From Amycolatopsis thermoflava N1165 (lineage in GTDB: Bacteria; Actinomycetota; Actinomycetes; Mycobacteriales; Pseudonocardiaceae): a stretch of DNA of 64,000 nucleotides. Shown here in pieces: positions 39,601-46,133 of this stretch (the stretch's first letter is position 1; the number at the start of each line of letters is the position of its first letter). Made by a program: the position numbers and the translations under genes. The notes under the pieces are model-generated. The model saw only the letters and a list, made by a program, of their open reading frames with translations, did not search any database and had not been told where the DNA came from. The stretch is from contig NZ_KI421511.1 in the NCBI RefSeq assembly GCF_000473265.1, positions 2,097,731-2,161,730 of the forward strand, written 5' to 3'.

Positions 39601-39652
39601 CGGCCGAGGTCTCCGCGCAGCCCGACTCGGTGCAGTGAAAGGGTTTCCTGTC

Positions 39653-39782
39653 ATGCCCGACGCCGTTGTGATCGGCGGCGGCCAGGCCGGTCTCGCCTCG
39701 GTCCACGCCGTGCCCGTGGGCTCGAGCCCGTCCTGCTCGAGGCCGGTGACGAACCGGTCGGGTCCTGGCCGCACTACTTCGG
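39653..39782 (+). pseudogene. Remnant of a second ArsO-like flavin monooxygenase
   Basis: An ATG at 39653, preceded by AAAGGG, opens MPDAVVIGGGQAGLAS, a clean FAD-binding start. The frame then breaks near 39708-39718 and the family sequence resumes one frame over as GLEPVLLEAGDEPVGSWPHY. After about 39782 the similarity ends abruptly beside the DinB-like gene. It is a frameshifted and 3'-deleted copy of the flavin monooxygenases common in ars operons. Confidence 0.7.
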
Positions 39783-39803
39783 CGTACCTGGCCCGGCGGC
39801 TGC

Positions 39804-40316
39804 TCACGCGGTGAAAGTGAGCTGCCGCCGGTGGAAGGCGAAATGCCGGGCCGGATACCGGTAGACGTCGGCCAGGGTCATGTAGGGCGTGAAGAACGGA
39901 TCCCAGCGCACCGGGTAGTGCATACCGCGCGCGAGGTCGGCTTCGGCGGCGCGGTCGAGGCTGCGGTGCAGGGAAGCGACGATGCGGTCGAACCACCGGC
40001 CCATCCACCGCGGCCCGAGCAGGCCGCCGCCGCACGAGCCCAGGTAGTTCACGACGTCGAACGGCGCCGCCGCGGCATCGAGCGCCCGGGCGAACCCGCG
40101 GCTCACCGGATCCGGCAGACGCCCGACCACGCGCACCAGCAGCTGCAGAGCCCGCACGACCTGGTAGCCGAACAGCATGTGGAACAACAGTTGCCGGTTG
40201 GTCCAGCGGGTGCCGCGCGACGGCCGGCGCAGGTCGGCGGCCGTCGCGGCGGTCAGCAGCGCGTGGAAGGCGGCGCGGTCGCGTTCCCACTGCTCGTGCA
40301 CCGCTCGCCGATCCAT
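39804..40316 (-). CDS. DinB-like domain protein
   Basis: This 170-aa protein is mostly helical and fits the DinB/YfiT-like four-helix metal-binding fold: an N-terminal EQWERDRAAFHALL helix, a central TNRQLLFHMLFGY helix with a candidate His ligand, and a C-terminal FAFHRRQL helix with a second. The ATG at 40316 follows GGAAGGGAC and is preferred to an upstream ATG at 40346. It is co-directional with arsM (39 bp gap) and so probably part of that transcript. A thiol-transfer or detoxification role is only a guess from the family. Confidence 0.65.
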   Translation of the reverse strand: MDRRAVHEQWERDRAAFHALLTAATAADLRRPSRGTRWTNRQLLFHMLFGYQVVRALQLLVRVVGRLPDPVSRGFARALDAAAAPFDVVNYLGSCGGGLLGPRWMGRWFDRIVASLHRSLDRAAEADLARGMHYPVRWDPFFTPYMTLADVYRYPARHFAFHRRQLTFTA

Positions 40317-40355
40317 CGTCCGTCCCTTCCCGGCCCAGCGTGACACCGCCGCGTC

Positions 40356-41171
40356 TCAGCCGCAGCACCCACCGTCGGCAGAGCTCATGACCAGCGGCAG
40401 CTCCCGCCTGGCCACCGCCTCGTGGGGTTTGGTGGCACGGACGATCGCGGAGTGCATGTTCTCGGCGGCTTCGTGCGTCGGCGTGATCTCGATGGCGGTG
40501 AACCCGGCCCCGGCCAGCCCCTCCCGGTACTCCGCGAACGACAGCGCCCCCGCGATGCAGGCGGTGTACTCGCCGCGCTCTGCTCGCTCGCCGGCCGTCA
40601 ACTGGTCTTCGGCGACGACATCGGAGATGCCGAGCCGCCCGCCGGGCTTGAGCACGCGGAACATCTCGGCGAACACCGCGGGCTTGTCGACCGACAGGTT
40701 GATCACACAGTTGGAGATGATCACGTCCACCCGGTTCGCCGGGAGCGGGATCGCCTCGATGTGCCCCTTGAGGAAATCGACGTTGGCCGCCCCGGCCTTC
40801 TCGGCGTTGGCCAGCGCCAGAGCCAGCATCTCCTCGGTCATGTCCAGCCCGTAGACCTTGCCGCCGGGCCCCACCCGCCGCGCGGACAGGAGGACGTCGA
40901 TACCGCCGCCGGAGCCCAGGTCGAGCACCGTCTCCCCCGCCCGCAGCTCGGCCACGGCCAGCGGATTGCCGCAGCCCAGGCTCGCCAGCACCGCTTCCGT
41001 CGGCAACGACGACCGCTCCGTTTCGTCGTACCAGCCGCCGGTCAGATCGGGCATCTCGCTGGAGCATCCGCCGCCGCAACACGACGCCACCGCTCCCGCG
41101 CTCGCCCGCACCGCGGCCTCCGCGTAGCGCTCGCGCACCTGTTCACGCAGCTCCCGTGCCTGCTCACCCAT
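40356..41171 (-). CDS. arsM: Arsenite S-adenosylmethionine methyltransferase
   Basis: This 271-aa class I methyltransferase has VLDLGSGGGID at 82-92 for SAM binding and the ArsM cysteines: Cys67 (LGCGNP), Cys155 (ISNCVINL) and Cys205 (YTACIAGA), the As(III) triad; an N-terminal CCGGGC at 31-36 and a C-terminal GGCCG add further thiols. It would methylate As(III) to mono- to trimethyl species. ATG 41171 has GGAGGTG seven bases upstream and is chosen over GTG 41186. It is divergent from arsR across a 98-bp promoter. Confidence 0.93.
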   Translation of the reverse strand: MGEQARELREQVRERYAEAAVRASAGAVASCCGGGCSSEMPDLTGGWYDETERSSLPTEAVLASLGCGNPLAVAELRAGETVLDLGSGGGIDVLLSARRVGPGGKVYGLDMTEEMLALALANAEKAGAANVDFLKGHIEAIPLPANRVDVIISNCVINLSVDKPAVFAEMFRVLKPGGRLGISDVVAEDQLTAGERAERGEYTACIAGALSFAEYREGLAGAGFTAIEITPTHEAAENMHSAIVRATKPHEAVARRELPLVMSSADGGCCG

Positions 41172-41269
41172 CCCGAACACCTCCACACCCGAGGATCGAT
41201 GCCTGTCGATGAAAACCGTGCTCCTCTGAATCGATGGACGTCAAGATAGAGGTTTGTTTAGATAGAGGA
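41172..41269. promoter_or_regulatory. Divergent arsM/arsR promoter with candidate ArsR operator
   Basis: ATCGAT at 41195-41200, GTCGATGAAAA at 41205-41215 and AATCGATGG at 41229-41237 echo the elements at 38184-38260. A direct repeat AGATAGAGG occurs at 41244-41252 and 41260-41268; the second copy supplies the ribosome-binding purines one base before the arsR ATG, so repressor binding there would also block initiation. Confidence 0.5.
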
Positions 41270-41626
41270 ATGTCGAATCAGTTGCCGCTCGCGGAGGACG
41301 CCGCCTGTTGCTCGCCGCTCGTGCGCGAGCCCCTGTCCGAGCCGCAGGCCGCGGAGCTCGCCCGGGTGTTCAAGGCGGTCGGCGACCCGGTGCGGTTGCG
41401 GCTGCTGTCGCTGATCGCCTCGCACGACGGCGGTGAGGCGTGCGTGTGCGACCTGACCGGGGCGTTCGAGCTGACCGGCCCGACCATCTCGCACCACCTC
41501 AAGGTGCTGCGCGAGTCCGGGCTGGTCACCGGCGAGCGGCGGGGCACCTGGATCTACTACCGGGTCCAGCCGGAGACGCTGGCCCGCCTGTCCGCCGTCC
41601 TCACGCCGGCGGCGGTGACCGCGTGA
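41270..41626 (+). CDS. arsR: Arsenical resistance repressor ArsR
   Basis: This 118-aa winged-helix repressor has the metal-binding CVCDL motif in the alpha-3 helix and the recognition helix TGPTISHHLKVL. Extra cysteines occur at the N-terminus (DAACCSP). ATG 41270 follows AGAGGA and is preferred over ATG 41234, which lies inside the operator-like AATCGATGG. It is the first gene of arsR-acr3-arsC and overlaps acr3 by 4 bp (GTGA). It should release the operator on binding As(III). Confidence 0.93.
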   Translation: MSNQLPLAEDAACCSPLVREPLSEPQAAELARVFKAVGDPVRLRLLSLIASHDGGEACVCDLTGAFELTGPTISHHLKVLRESGLVTGERRGTWIYYRVQPETLARLSAVLTPAAVTA

Positions 41627-42684
41627 CCACCACCGGCGTCGCCGGCAGACTGTCCACCCTGGACCGCTTCCTGCCGGTGTGGATCGGCGCCGCGATGGTC
41701 CTCGGGTTGCTGGCCGGGCGCTGGATCCCCGGCCTGGAGACCGGGCTCGACGCCGTGGCCGTCGACGGCATCTCGCTGCCGATCGCGCTCGGTCTGCTGG
41801 TGATGATGTACCCGGTGCTGGCCAAGGTCCGCTACGACAGGCTGGGCTCGGTCACCCGCGACCGGAAACTGCTGTGGCCCTCGCTCGTGCTGAACTGGCT
41901 GATCGGCCCGGCGCTGATGTTCGCCCTCGCGTGGTTGCTGCTGCCGGACCTGCCCGAGTACCGCACCGGCCTGATCATCGTCGGCCTGGCCCGCTGCATC
42001 GCCATGGTCGTCATCTGGAACGACCTCGCCTGCGGCGACCGCGAGGCCGCCGCCGTGCTCGTCGCGCTCAACTCGGTGTTCCAGGTGATCATGTTCGGCG
42101 TGCTGGGCTGGTTCTACCTGTCGGCGCTGCCCGGGTGGCTCGGCCTGGACACCACGACGCTGAGCGTGTCCGGCTGGCAGATCGCGAAGAGCACGCTGAT
42201 CTTCCTCGGCATCCCGCTCGTGGCCGGATACCTCACCCGCCGGCTCGGCGAGCGCGCCCGGGGGCGCGACTGGTACGAATCCCGGTTCCTGCCGCGCATC
42301 GGGCCGATCGCCCTGTACGGGCTGCTGTTCACCATCGTCGTGCTGTTCGCCCTGCAGGGCAACCAGATCACCAGCCGGCCGCTCGACGTCGCCCGCATCG
42401 CGCTGCCGCTGCTGGTCTACTTCGGACTCATGTGGGCCGGGTCCTACGCGCTGGGCACGGCGATCGGCCTGAACTACGAACGCACCACCACGCTCGCCTT
42501 CACCGCGGCGGGCAACAACTTCGAGCTCGCCATCGCCGTCGCCATCGCGACCTTCGGCGCCACCAGCGGCCAGGCCCTCGCCGGGGTCGTCGGCCCGCTG
42601 ATCGAGGTGCCGGTGCTCGTCGCGCTCGTCTACGTCTCGCTCGCCCTGCGCCGCCGGTTCACCACAACGGAGATCGCCCGATGA
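41623..42684 (+). CDS. acr3: Arsenite efflux transporter ACR3
   Basis: This 353-aa integral membrane protein has about ten hydrophobic segments. The ACR3 signatures are present: ARCIAMVVIWNDLACGD with the essential Cys in the fourth membrane helix, and AGNNFELAIAVAIATFG with the conserved Glu. It exports As(III) using the proton motive force. GTG 41623 overlaps the arsR stop by 4 bp, and its own stop overlaps arsC by 4 bp, so the three genes are translationally coupled. Confidence 0.94.
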   Translation: MTTTGVAGRLSTLDRFLPVWIGAAMVLGLLAGRWIPGLETGLDAVAVDGISLPIALGLLVMMYPVLAKVRYDRLGSVTRDRKLLWPSLVLNWLIGPALMFALAWLLLPDLPEYRTGLIIVGLARCIAMVVIWNDLACGDREAAAVLVALNSVFQVIMFGVLGWFYLSALPGWLGLDTTTLSVSGWQIAKSTLIFLGIPLVAGYLTRRLGERARGRDWYESRFLPRIGPIALYGLLFTIVVLFALQGNQITSRPLDVARIALPLLVYFGLMWAGSYALGTAIGLNYERTTTLAFTAAGNNFELAIAVAIATFGATSGQALAGVVGPLIEVPVLVALVYVSLALRRRFTTTEIAR

Positions 42685-43082
42685 CCACACCCGAAGTCCT
42701 CTTCGTCTGCGTCCACAACGCCGGCCGCTCCCAGATGGCCGCCGCGCTGCTCGACCACCACGCCGCCGGGCGGGTCACCGTGCGCTCCGCCGGCTCCGCC
42801 CCCGCCGACACCATCATTCCGGCCGTCGTCGAAGCCATGCGCGAAATCGGCCTCGACCTGTCGAAGGAATTCCCCAAGCCGCTGACCACGGATGCCGTGC
42901 AGGCCGCCGACGTGGTGATCACCATGGGCTGCGGCGACGCCTGCCCGGTGTTCCCCGGCAAGCGCTACCTCGACTGGCAGCTCGAGGACCCGGCCGGCAA
43001 GGGCGTAGACGCCGTGCGACCCATCCGGGACGAGATCGACCGGCGCGTCCGGGCGCTGCTCACGGAATTGGTGAGCAGCTGA
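42681..43082 (+). CDS. arsC: Arsenate reductase, low-molecular-weight phosphatase type
   Basis: This 133-aa protein has the P-loop CVHNAGR at 10-16 and the downstream MGCGDACPVFPG segment seen in actinobacterial arsenate reductases. Those enzymes use mycothiol or thioredoxin as reductant; the pattern resembles the Corynebacterium mycothiol-dependent enzymes, but the coupling partner is not decided by sequence alone. It reduces As(V) to As(III), which ACR3 exports or ArsM methylates. The stop at 43082 abuts the convergent HD gene. Confidence 0.92.
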   Translation: MTTPEVLFVCVHNAGRSQMAAALLDHHAAGRVTVRSAGSAPADTIIPAVVEAMREIGLDLSKEFPKPLTTDAVQAADVVITMGCGDACPVFPGKRYLDWQLEDPAGKGVDAVRPIRDEIDRRVRALLTELVSS

Positions 43083-43880
43083 TCAGCGGGAACGCCCGCG
43101 GAGGAGCTCCGCGGTCCGTGCGACCGCCGCCGCGCGCTCGCCGCGGTTGATCGCCAGCGCCCGGACCACCGGATCGTCCGGGCCGCGACGAGCCTCGATC
43201 TCGGCCATCCGCTCCTCGAACGAGACCGGCTCCCCCCACGGGCTGGTGCTCATGTCGCAGTACCACAACGCGTCCCGCACCGGCCCGCGCTCGTCCGGGA
43301 ACTCGGCGAGCTCGCTGGCGAGCCCGCTCAACGAGGCGACGGCCGCCGCGCCCGAGTGGTGGGCGACCAGCGCGCACACTCGCGACGGGACGCCGAGCCG
43401 GGCCAGGAACCGGGCGCCGTCGAGCGAGTGCAGCCCGGTGGCCGACACCGGACTCGCGTACCCGATGTCGTGCAGCCACGCGGCCGCGACCAGCACCGCT
43501 CGCTCGGCAGGCGGCAGGACCGCGGACACCTCGCGGGCCCGCCCGGCCACTCCCCGGGTGTGCTGCCAGCGGCGCGGCAACTCGCCGGCCAGCAGGATCT
43601 CGGCCGTGCCGCGCGCCCAGTCCACGAGATCCACGGTCGGTGAGTAGGGCACCACGGGCGTCGCGCGCAGCCGCGCCCGCACGGCGCGTTCCACCAGGAT
43701 CGGGACGTAGGCCCGCACGGGAGCGTCGTCGAACCGGGCGAACTCGCGCGCCACCCACTCGTGCACCACACCGGGCGCGAACTGCGGCCGCTCCAGGCGC
43801 AGAAGCCCTTCCAGCCGCCGGATCTCCTGCTCACCCCGGCGCCCGTGGGCGATCTTCTCCAGTGTCCCGGGCACGTGCAC
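43083..43880 (-). CDS. HD-domain protein
   Basis: This 265-aa protein has an N-terminal three-helix segment (ELRL-like, residues 15-85) and then an HD metal-dependent phosphohydrolase domain: RRWQHTRGV supplies the first His, AAWLHDIGYA the HD pair, and LVAHHSGA a further ligand. Such proteins hydrolyse nucleotides or phosphoesters; the substrate is unknown. It ends one base from the arsC stop on the opposite strand, so the two genes share no promoter. Confidence 0.75.
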   Translation of the reverse strand: MHVPGTLEKIAHGRRGEQEIRRLEGLLRLERPQFAPGVVHEWVAREFARFDDAPVRAYVPILVERAVRARLRATPVVPYSPTVDLVDWARGTAEILLAGELPRRWQHTRGVAGRAREVSAVLPPAERAVLVAAAWLHDIGYASPVSATGLHSLDGARFLARLGVPSRVCALVAHHSGAAAVASLSGLASELAEFPDERGPVRDALWYCDMSTSPWGEPVSFEERMAEIEARRGPDDPVVRALAINRGERAAAVARTAELLRGRSR

Positions 43881-43995
43881 ACCCCTTCTTCACGCGGCCC
43901 GCGAACGCGGCCGGAGCCACCGACCCTGCCAGACACCTACCCGCGAGTACAGCGCGCTACCCCAGCGAAGTGACCTTCGTCCTCGCCCATGATGC

Positions 43996-44565
43996 TCAGT
44001 CCGCGCGGAGACCGCGCCACACGAGGTCCACCAGGTCCGCCGTCTGGCGCTGCCAGTCGTCCTCGGGGTCGAGGTGGAGCAGGCCCAGCAGGCTGCGCAT
44101 CACCGTCTCGACGTCGACCCCGGGCCGCACCAGGCCCGCCTCGGCGCCGGCCGTCAGCAGCGCTTCCATCGCCTCGCGGATGGACTGGACGGCGCTGGCC
44201 GGCAGCGTCCCGCGCTGCGCCGTCGCCTCGGCCAGCGCCTTCGCCAGGCCGCGCTTGGTCATCATGTACGGCGCGAGGTGGTCCGTCACCCAGGTCCGGA
44301 ACGCCCCGGCCGGGCCGGCGTGCTCCAGCAGCTCCGGCACCACCTCCAGCAGGTGCCGGACCTCCCGCTCGTAGACGGCCAGGATGAGGTCCGCGGCCGC
44401 CGGGAAGTGGCGGTACACCGTGCCGACTCCGACCCCGGCGCGCTTGGCGATCGCGTTGAACGACACCTCCCCCGACTCGGCGAGGGTCTGCGCCGCGACG
44501 GCGAGGATGCGCTCGTGGTTGCGGCGGGTGTCGGCACGCCGTGGGCTGACCGAACCCGTCGTCAT
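43996..44565 (-). CDS. TetR-family repressor
   Basis: This 189-aa protein has an N-terminal helix-turn-helix (FNAIAKRAGVGVGTVYRHFP) at about 38-57 and a typical ligand-binding helical C-terminus. It is divergent from the aldehyde oxidoreductase operon across 169 bp that holds two 18-bp palindromes, its likely operators. It would repress that operon, and perhaps itself, until an aldehyde or aromatic ligand binds. Confidence 0.88.
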   Translation of the reverse strand: MTTGSVSPRRADTRRNHERILAVAAQTLAESGEVSFNAIAKRAGVGVGTVYRHFPAAADLILAVYEREVRHLLEVVPELLEHAGPAGAFRTWVTDHLAPYMMTKRGLAKALAEATAQRGTLPASAVQSIREAMEALLTAGAEAGLVRPGVDVETVMRSLLGLLHLDPEDDWQRQTADLVDLVWRGLRAD

Positions 44566-44646
44566 TGGTCCCTCCCTCGCCGTTCCGGTGCCGCTTCACC
44601 GTAACCCGCCCACCTGGAGCTGCTCCGGGCGTACTCTTCGTTGCGA

Positions 44647-44664
44647 AGCGGATTGTAATCCGAT
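44647..44664. promoter_or_regulatory. TetR operator site 1
   Basis: AGCGGATT-GT-AATCCGAT is an 8-2-8 palindrome with one mismatch. Its centre is 31 bp, about three helical turns, from the centre of site 2, so both repressor dimers would lie on the same face of the DNA. Confidence 0.7.
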
Positions 44665-44677
44665 ACCGTCGAGAGCA

Positions 44678-44695
44678 AGCGGATAACTATCCGCT
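44678..44695. promoter_or_regulatory. TetR operator site 2
   Basis: AGCGGATA-AC-TATCCGCT is a perfect 8-2-8 palindrome, 39 bp upstream of the GTG of the 2Fe-2S subunit, where it would overlap the promoter. Confidence 0.75.
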
Positions 44696-44734
44696 CCGTT
44701 TCCGGACCCACCACGCCGTCAGGGAAGAGACCCA

Positions 44735-45187
44735 GTGGACATCTCACTCGAAGTGAACGGCCACCCCGAACAGCTGAGCGTCGATCCCGGCGTCACGCTG
44801 CTCGACGCGCTGCGCGAACGGCTCGGGATCACCGGCCCCAAGAAGGGCTGCGACCGCGGCCAGTGCGGCGCCTGCACCGTGCACGTCGGCGGACGGCCCG
44901 TGCTGTCCTGCCTCACCCTCGCCGCCACCGTGACCGAGCCGGTCACCACCGTCGAAGGTCTGTCCACAGGGGACGAGCTGCACCCCGTGCAGCAGGCCTT
45001 CGCCGACCAGGACGCCCTGCAGTGCGGCTTCTGCACGCCGGGGCAGGTCATGTCCGCGGTGGCCGCCGTCGAACAGGACGTCGCGGACGTCCGCGAGTTC
45101 ATGTCGGGCAACCTGTGCCGCTGCTCGGCCTACCCGAACATCGTCCGGGCCGTGGAGCAGGCGAGGAGGGCCGATGCGAGCCTTTGA
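44735..45187 (+). CDS. Aldehyde oxidoreductase 2Fe-2S subunit (PaoA/YagT-like)
   Basis: This 150-aa protein has the two-cluster layout of the xanthine dehydrogenase family: plant-ferredoxin-type cysteines Cys39, Cys44, Cys47 and Cys59 (KKGCDRGQCGACTVH), then a second cluster in QCGFCTPGQ and NLCRCSAYPNI. The GTG at 44735 follows AGGGAAGAG. Unlike E. coli PaoA, no Tat signal precedes the domain, so the enzyme should be cytoplasmic. It overlaps the FAD subunit gene by 14 bp. Confidence 0.92.
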   Translation: MDISLEVNGHPEQLSVDPGVTLLDALRERLGITGPKKGCDRGQCGACTVHVGGRPVLSCLTLAATVTEPVTTVEGLSTGDELHPVQQAFADQDALQCGFCTPGQVMSAVAAVEQDVADVREFMSGNLCRCSAYPNIVRAVEQARRADASL

Positions 45188-46133
45188 CCTGACCGCCCCG
45201 GCCACCGTCGCCGAGGCACTGGACCCGTCCGGCACCTTCCTGGCCGGCGGCACCACGCTCGTCGACCTGATGAAGCTCGACGTCCTGACCCCGCAGCGCG
45301 TCCTGGACATCAACGGGCTGCCGCTGCGCGGCATCGACACCGGTGACGGGCTGCGGATCGGCGCGCTGGAGCGGATGGCCGACATCGCCGCGCACCCCGG
45401 CGTGTACCCGGCGATCTCGCGCGCCCTGCTGCTCAGCGCGTCCCAGCAGCTGCGCAACATGGCGAGCATCGGCGGCAACCTGATGCAGCGCACGCGGTGC
45501 ACGTACTTCCGCGACGTGACCACGCCGTGCAACCGGCGCGAGCCGGGCAGCGGCTGCCCCGCGCTCGACGGCGCGAACCGGATGCACGCGGTGCTCGGCA
45601 CGAGCGACAAGTGCGTCGCCACCCATCCCAGCGACGTGGCGGTCGCCCTGGTCGCGCTCGACGCCGAGGTCCGGCTCGCCGGCCCGGACGGCGAGCGCAC
45701 CGTCCGGCTGACCGACTTCTACCGCACGCCGGGCGACACCCCGCACGTCGAGCACGACCTGCGGCCCGGCGAGCTGATCACCGAGGTGGTCGTTCCGCGG
45801 CTGGACTGGGCCACGCGCTCGACGTACGTCAAGGTGCGGGACCGGCAGTCCTACGAGTTCGCGCTCTGCTCGGCCGCGGTCGCACTCGACGTGCGGGACG
45901 GGGTCGTCGCCGACGCGCGGGTCGCGGCCGGCGGAGTGGCCACCGTGCCGTGGCGGCTCACCGCCGTCGAGGCCGCCCTGCGCGGGAAGCCGGCGACCGA
46001 GGAGTCGTTCACGGCCGCCGCCGCGCTCGCCACCGACGGCGCGCGGCCGCTGTCGGAAAACGCTTTCAAGCTGTCCCTGCTGCCGCGGACGATCGTCCGC
46101 GCCCTGCTCGAAGTCACCGAGGGGAGCCGCTGA
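45174..46133 (+). CDS. Aldehyde oxidoreductase FAD subunit with extra Cys loop (PaoB/YagS-like)
   Basis: This 319-aa protein is the FAD-binding subunit: FLAGGTTLVDLMK at 22-34 and the SIGGNL loop at 98-103 contact FAD. A Cys-rich insertion follows with Cys109, Cys119, Cys128 and Cys147 (RTRCTYFRD, TPCNRREPGSGC, SDKC). This matches the loop that binds a 4Fe-4S cluster in E. coli PaoB and 4-hydroxybenzoyl-CoA reductase beta, and is absent from plain xanthine dehydrogenases. It carries electrons from the Mo site through Fe-S centres to FAD. The ATG follows GGAGGG. Confidence 0.9.
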   Translation: MRAFDLTAPATVAEALDPSGTFLAGGTTLVDLMKLDVLTPQRVLDINGLPLRGIDTGDGLRIGALERMADIAAHPGVYPAISRALLLSASQQLRNMASIGGNLMQRTRCTYFRDVTTPCNRREPGSGCPALDGANRMHAVLGTSDKCVATHPSDVAVALVALDAEVRLAGPDGERTVRLTDFYRTPGDTPHVEHDLRPGELITEVVVPRLDWATRSTYVKVRDRQSYEFALCSAAVALDVRDGVVADARVAAGGVATVPWRLTAVEAALRGKPATEESFTAAAALATDGARPLSENAFKLSLLPRTIVRALLEVTEGSR

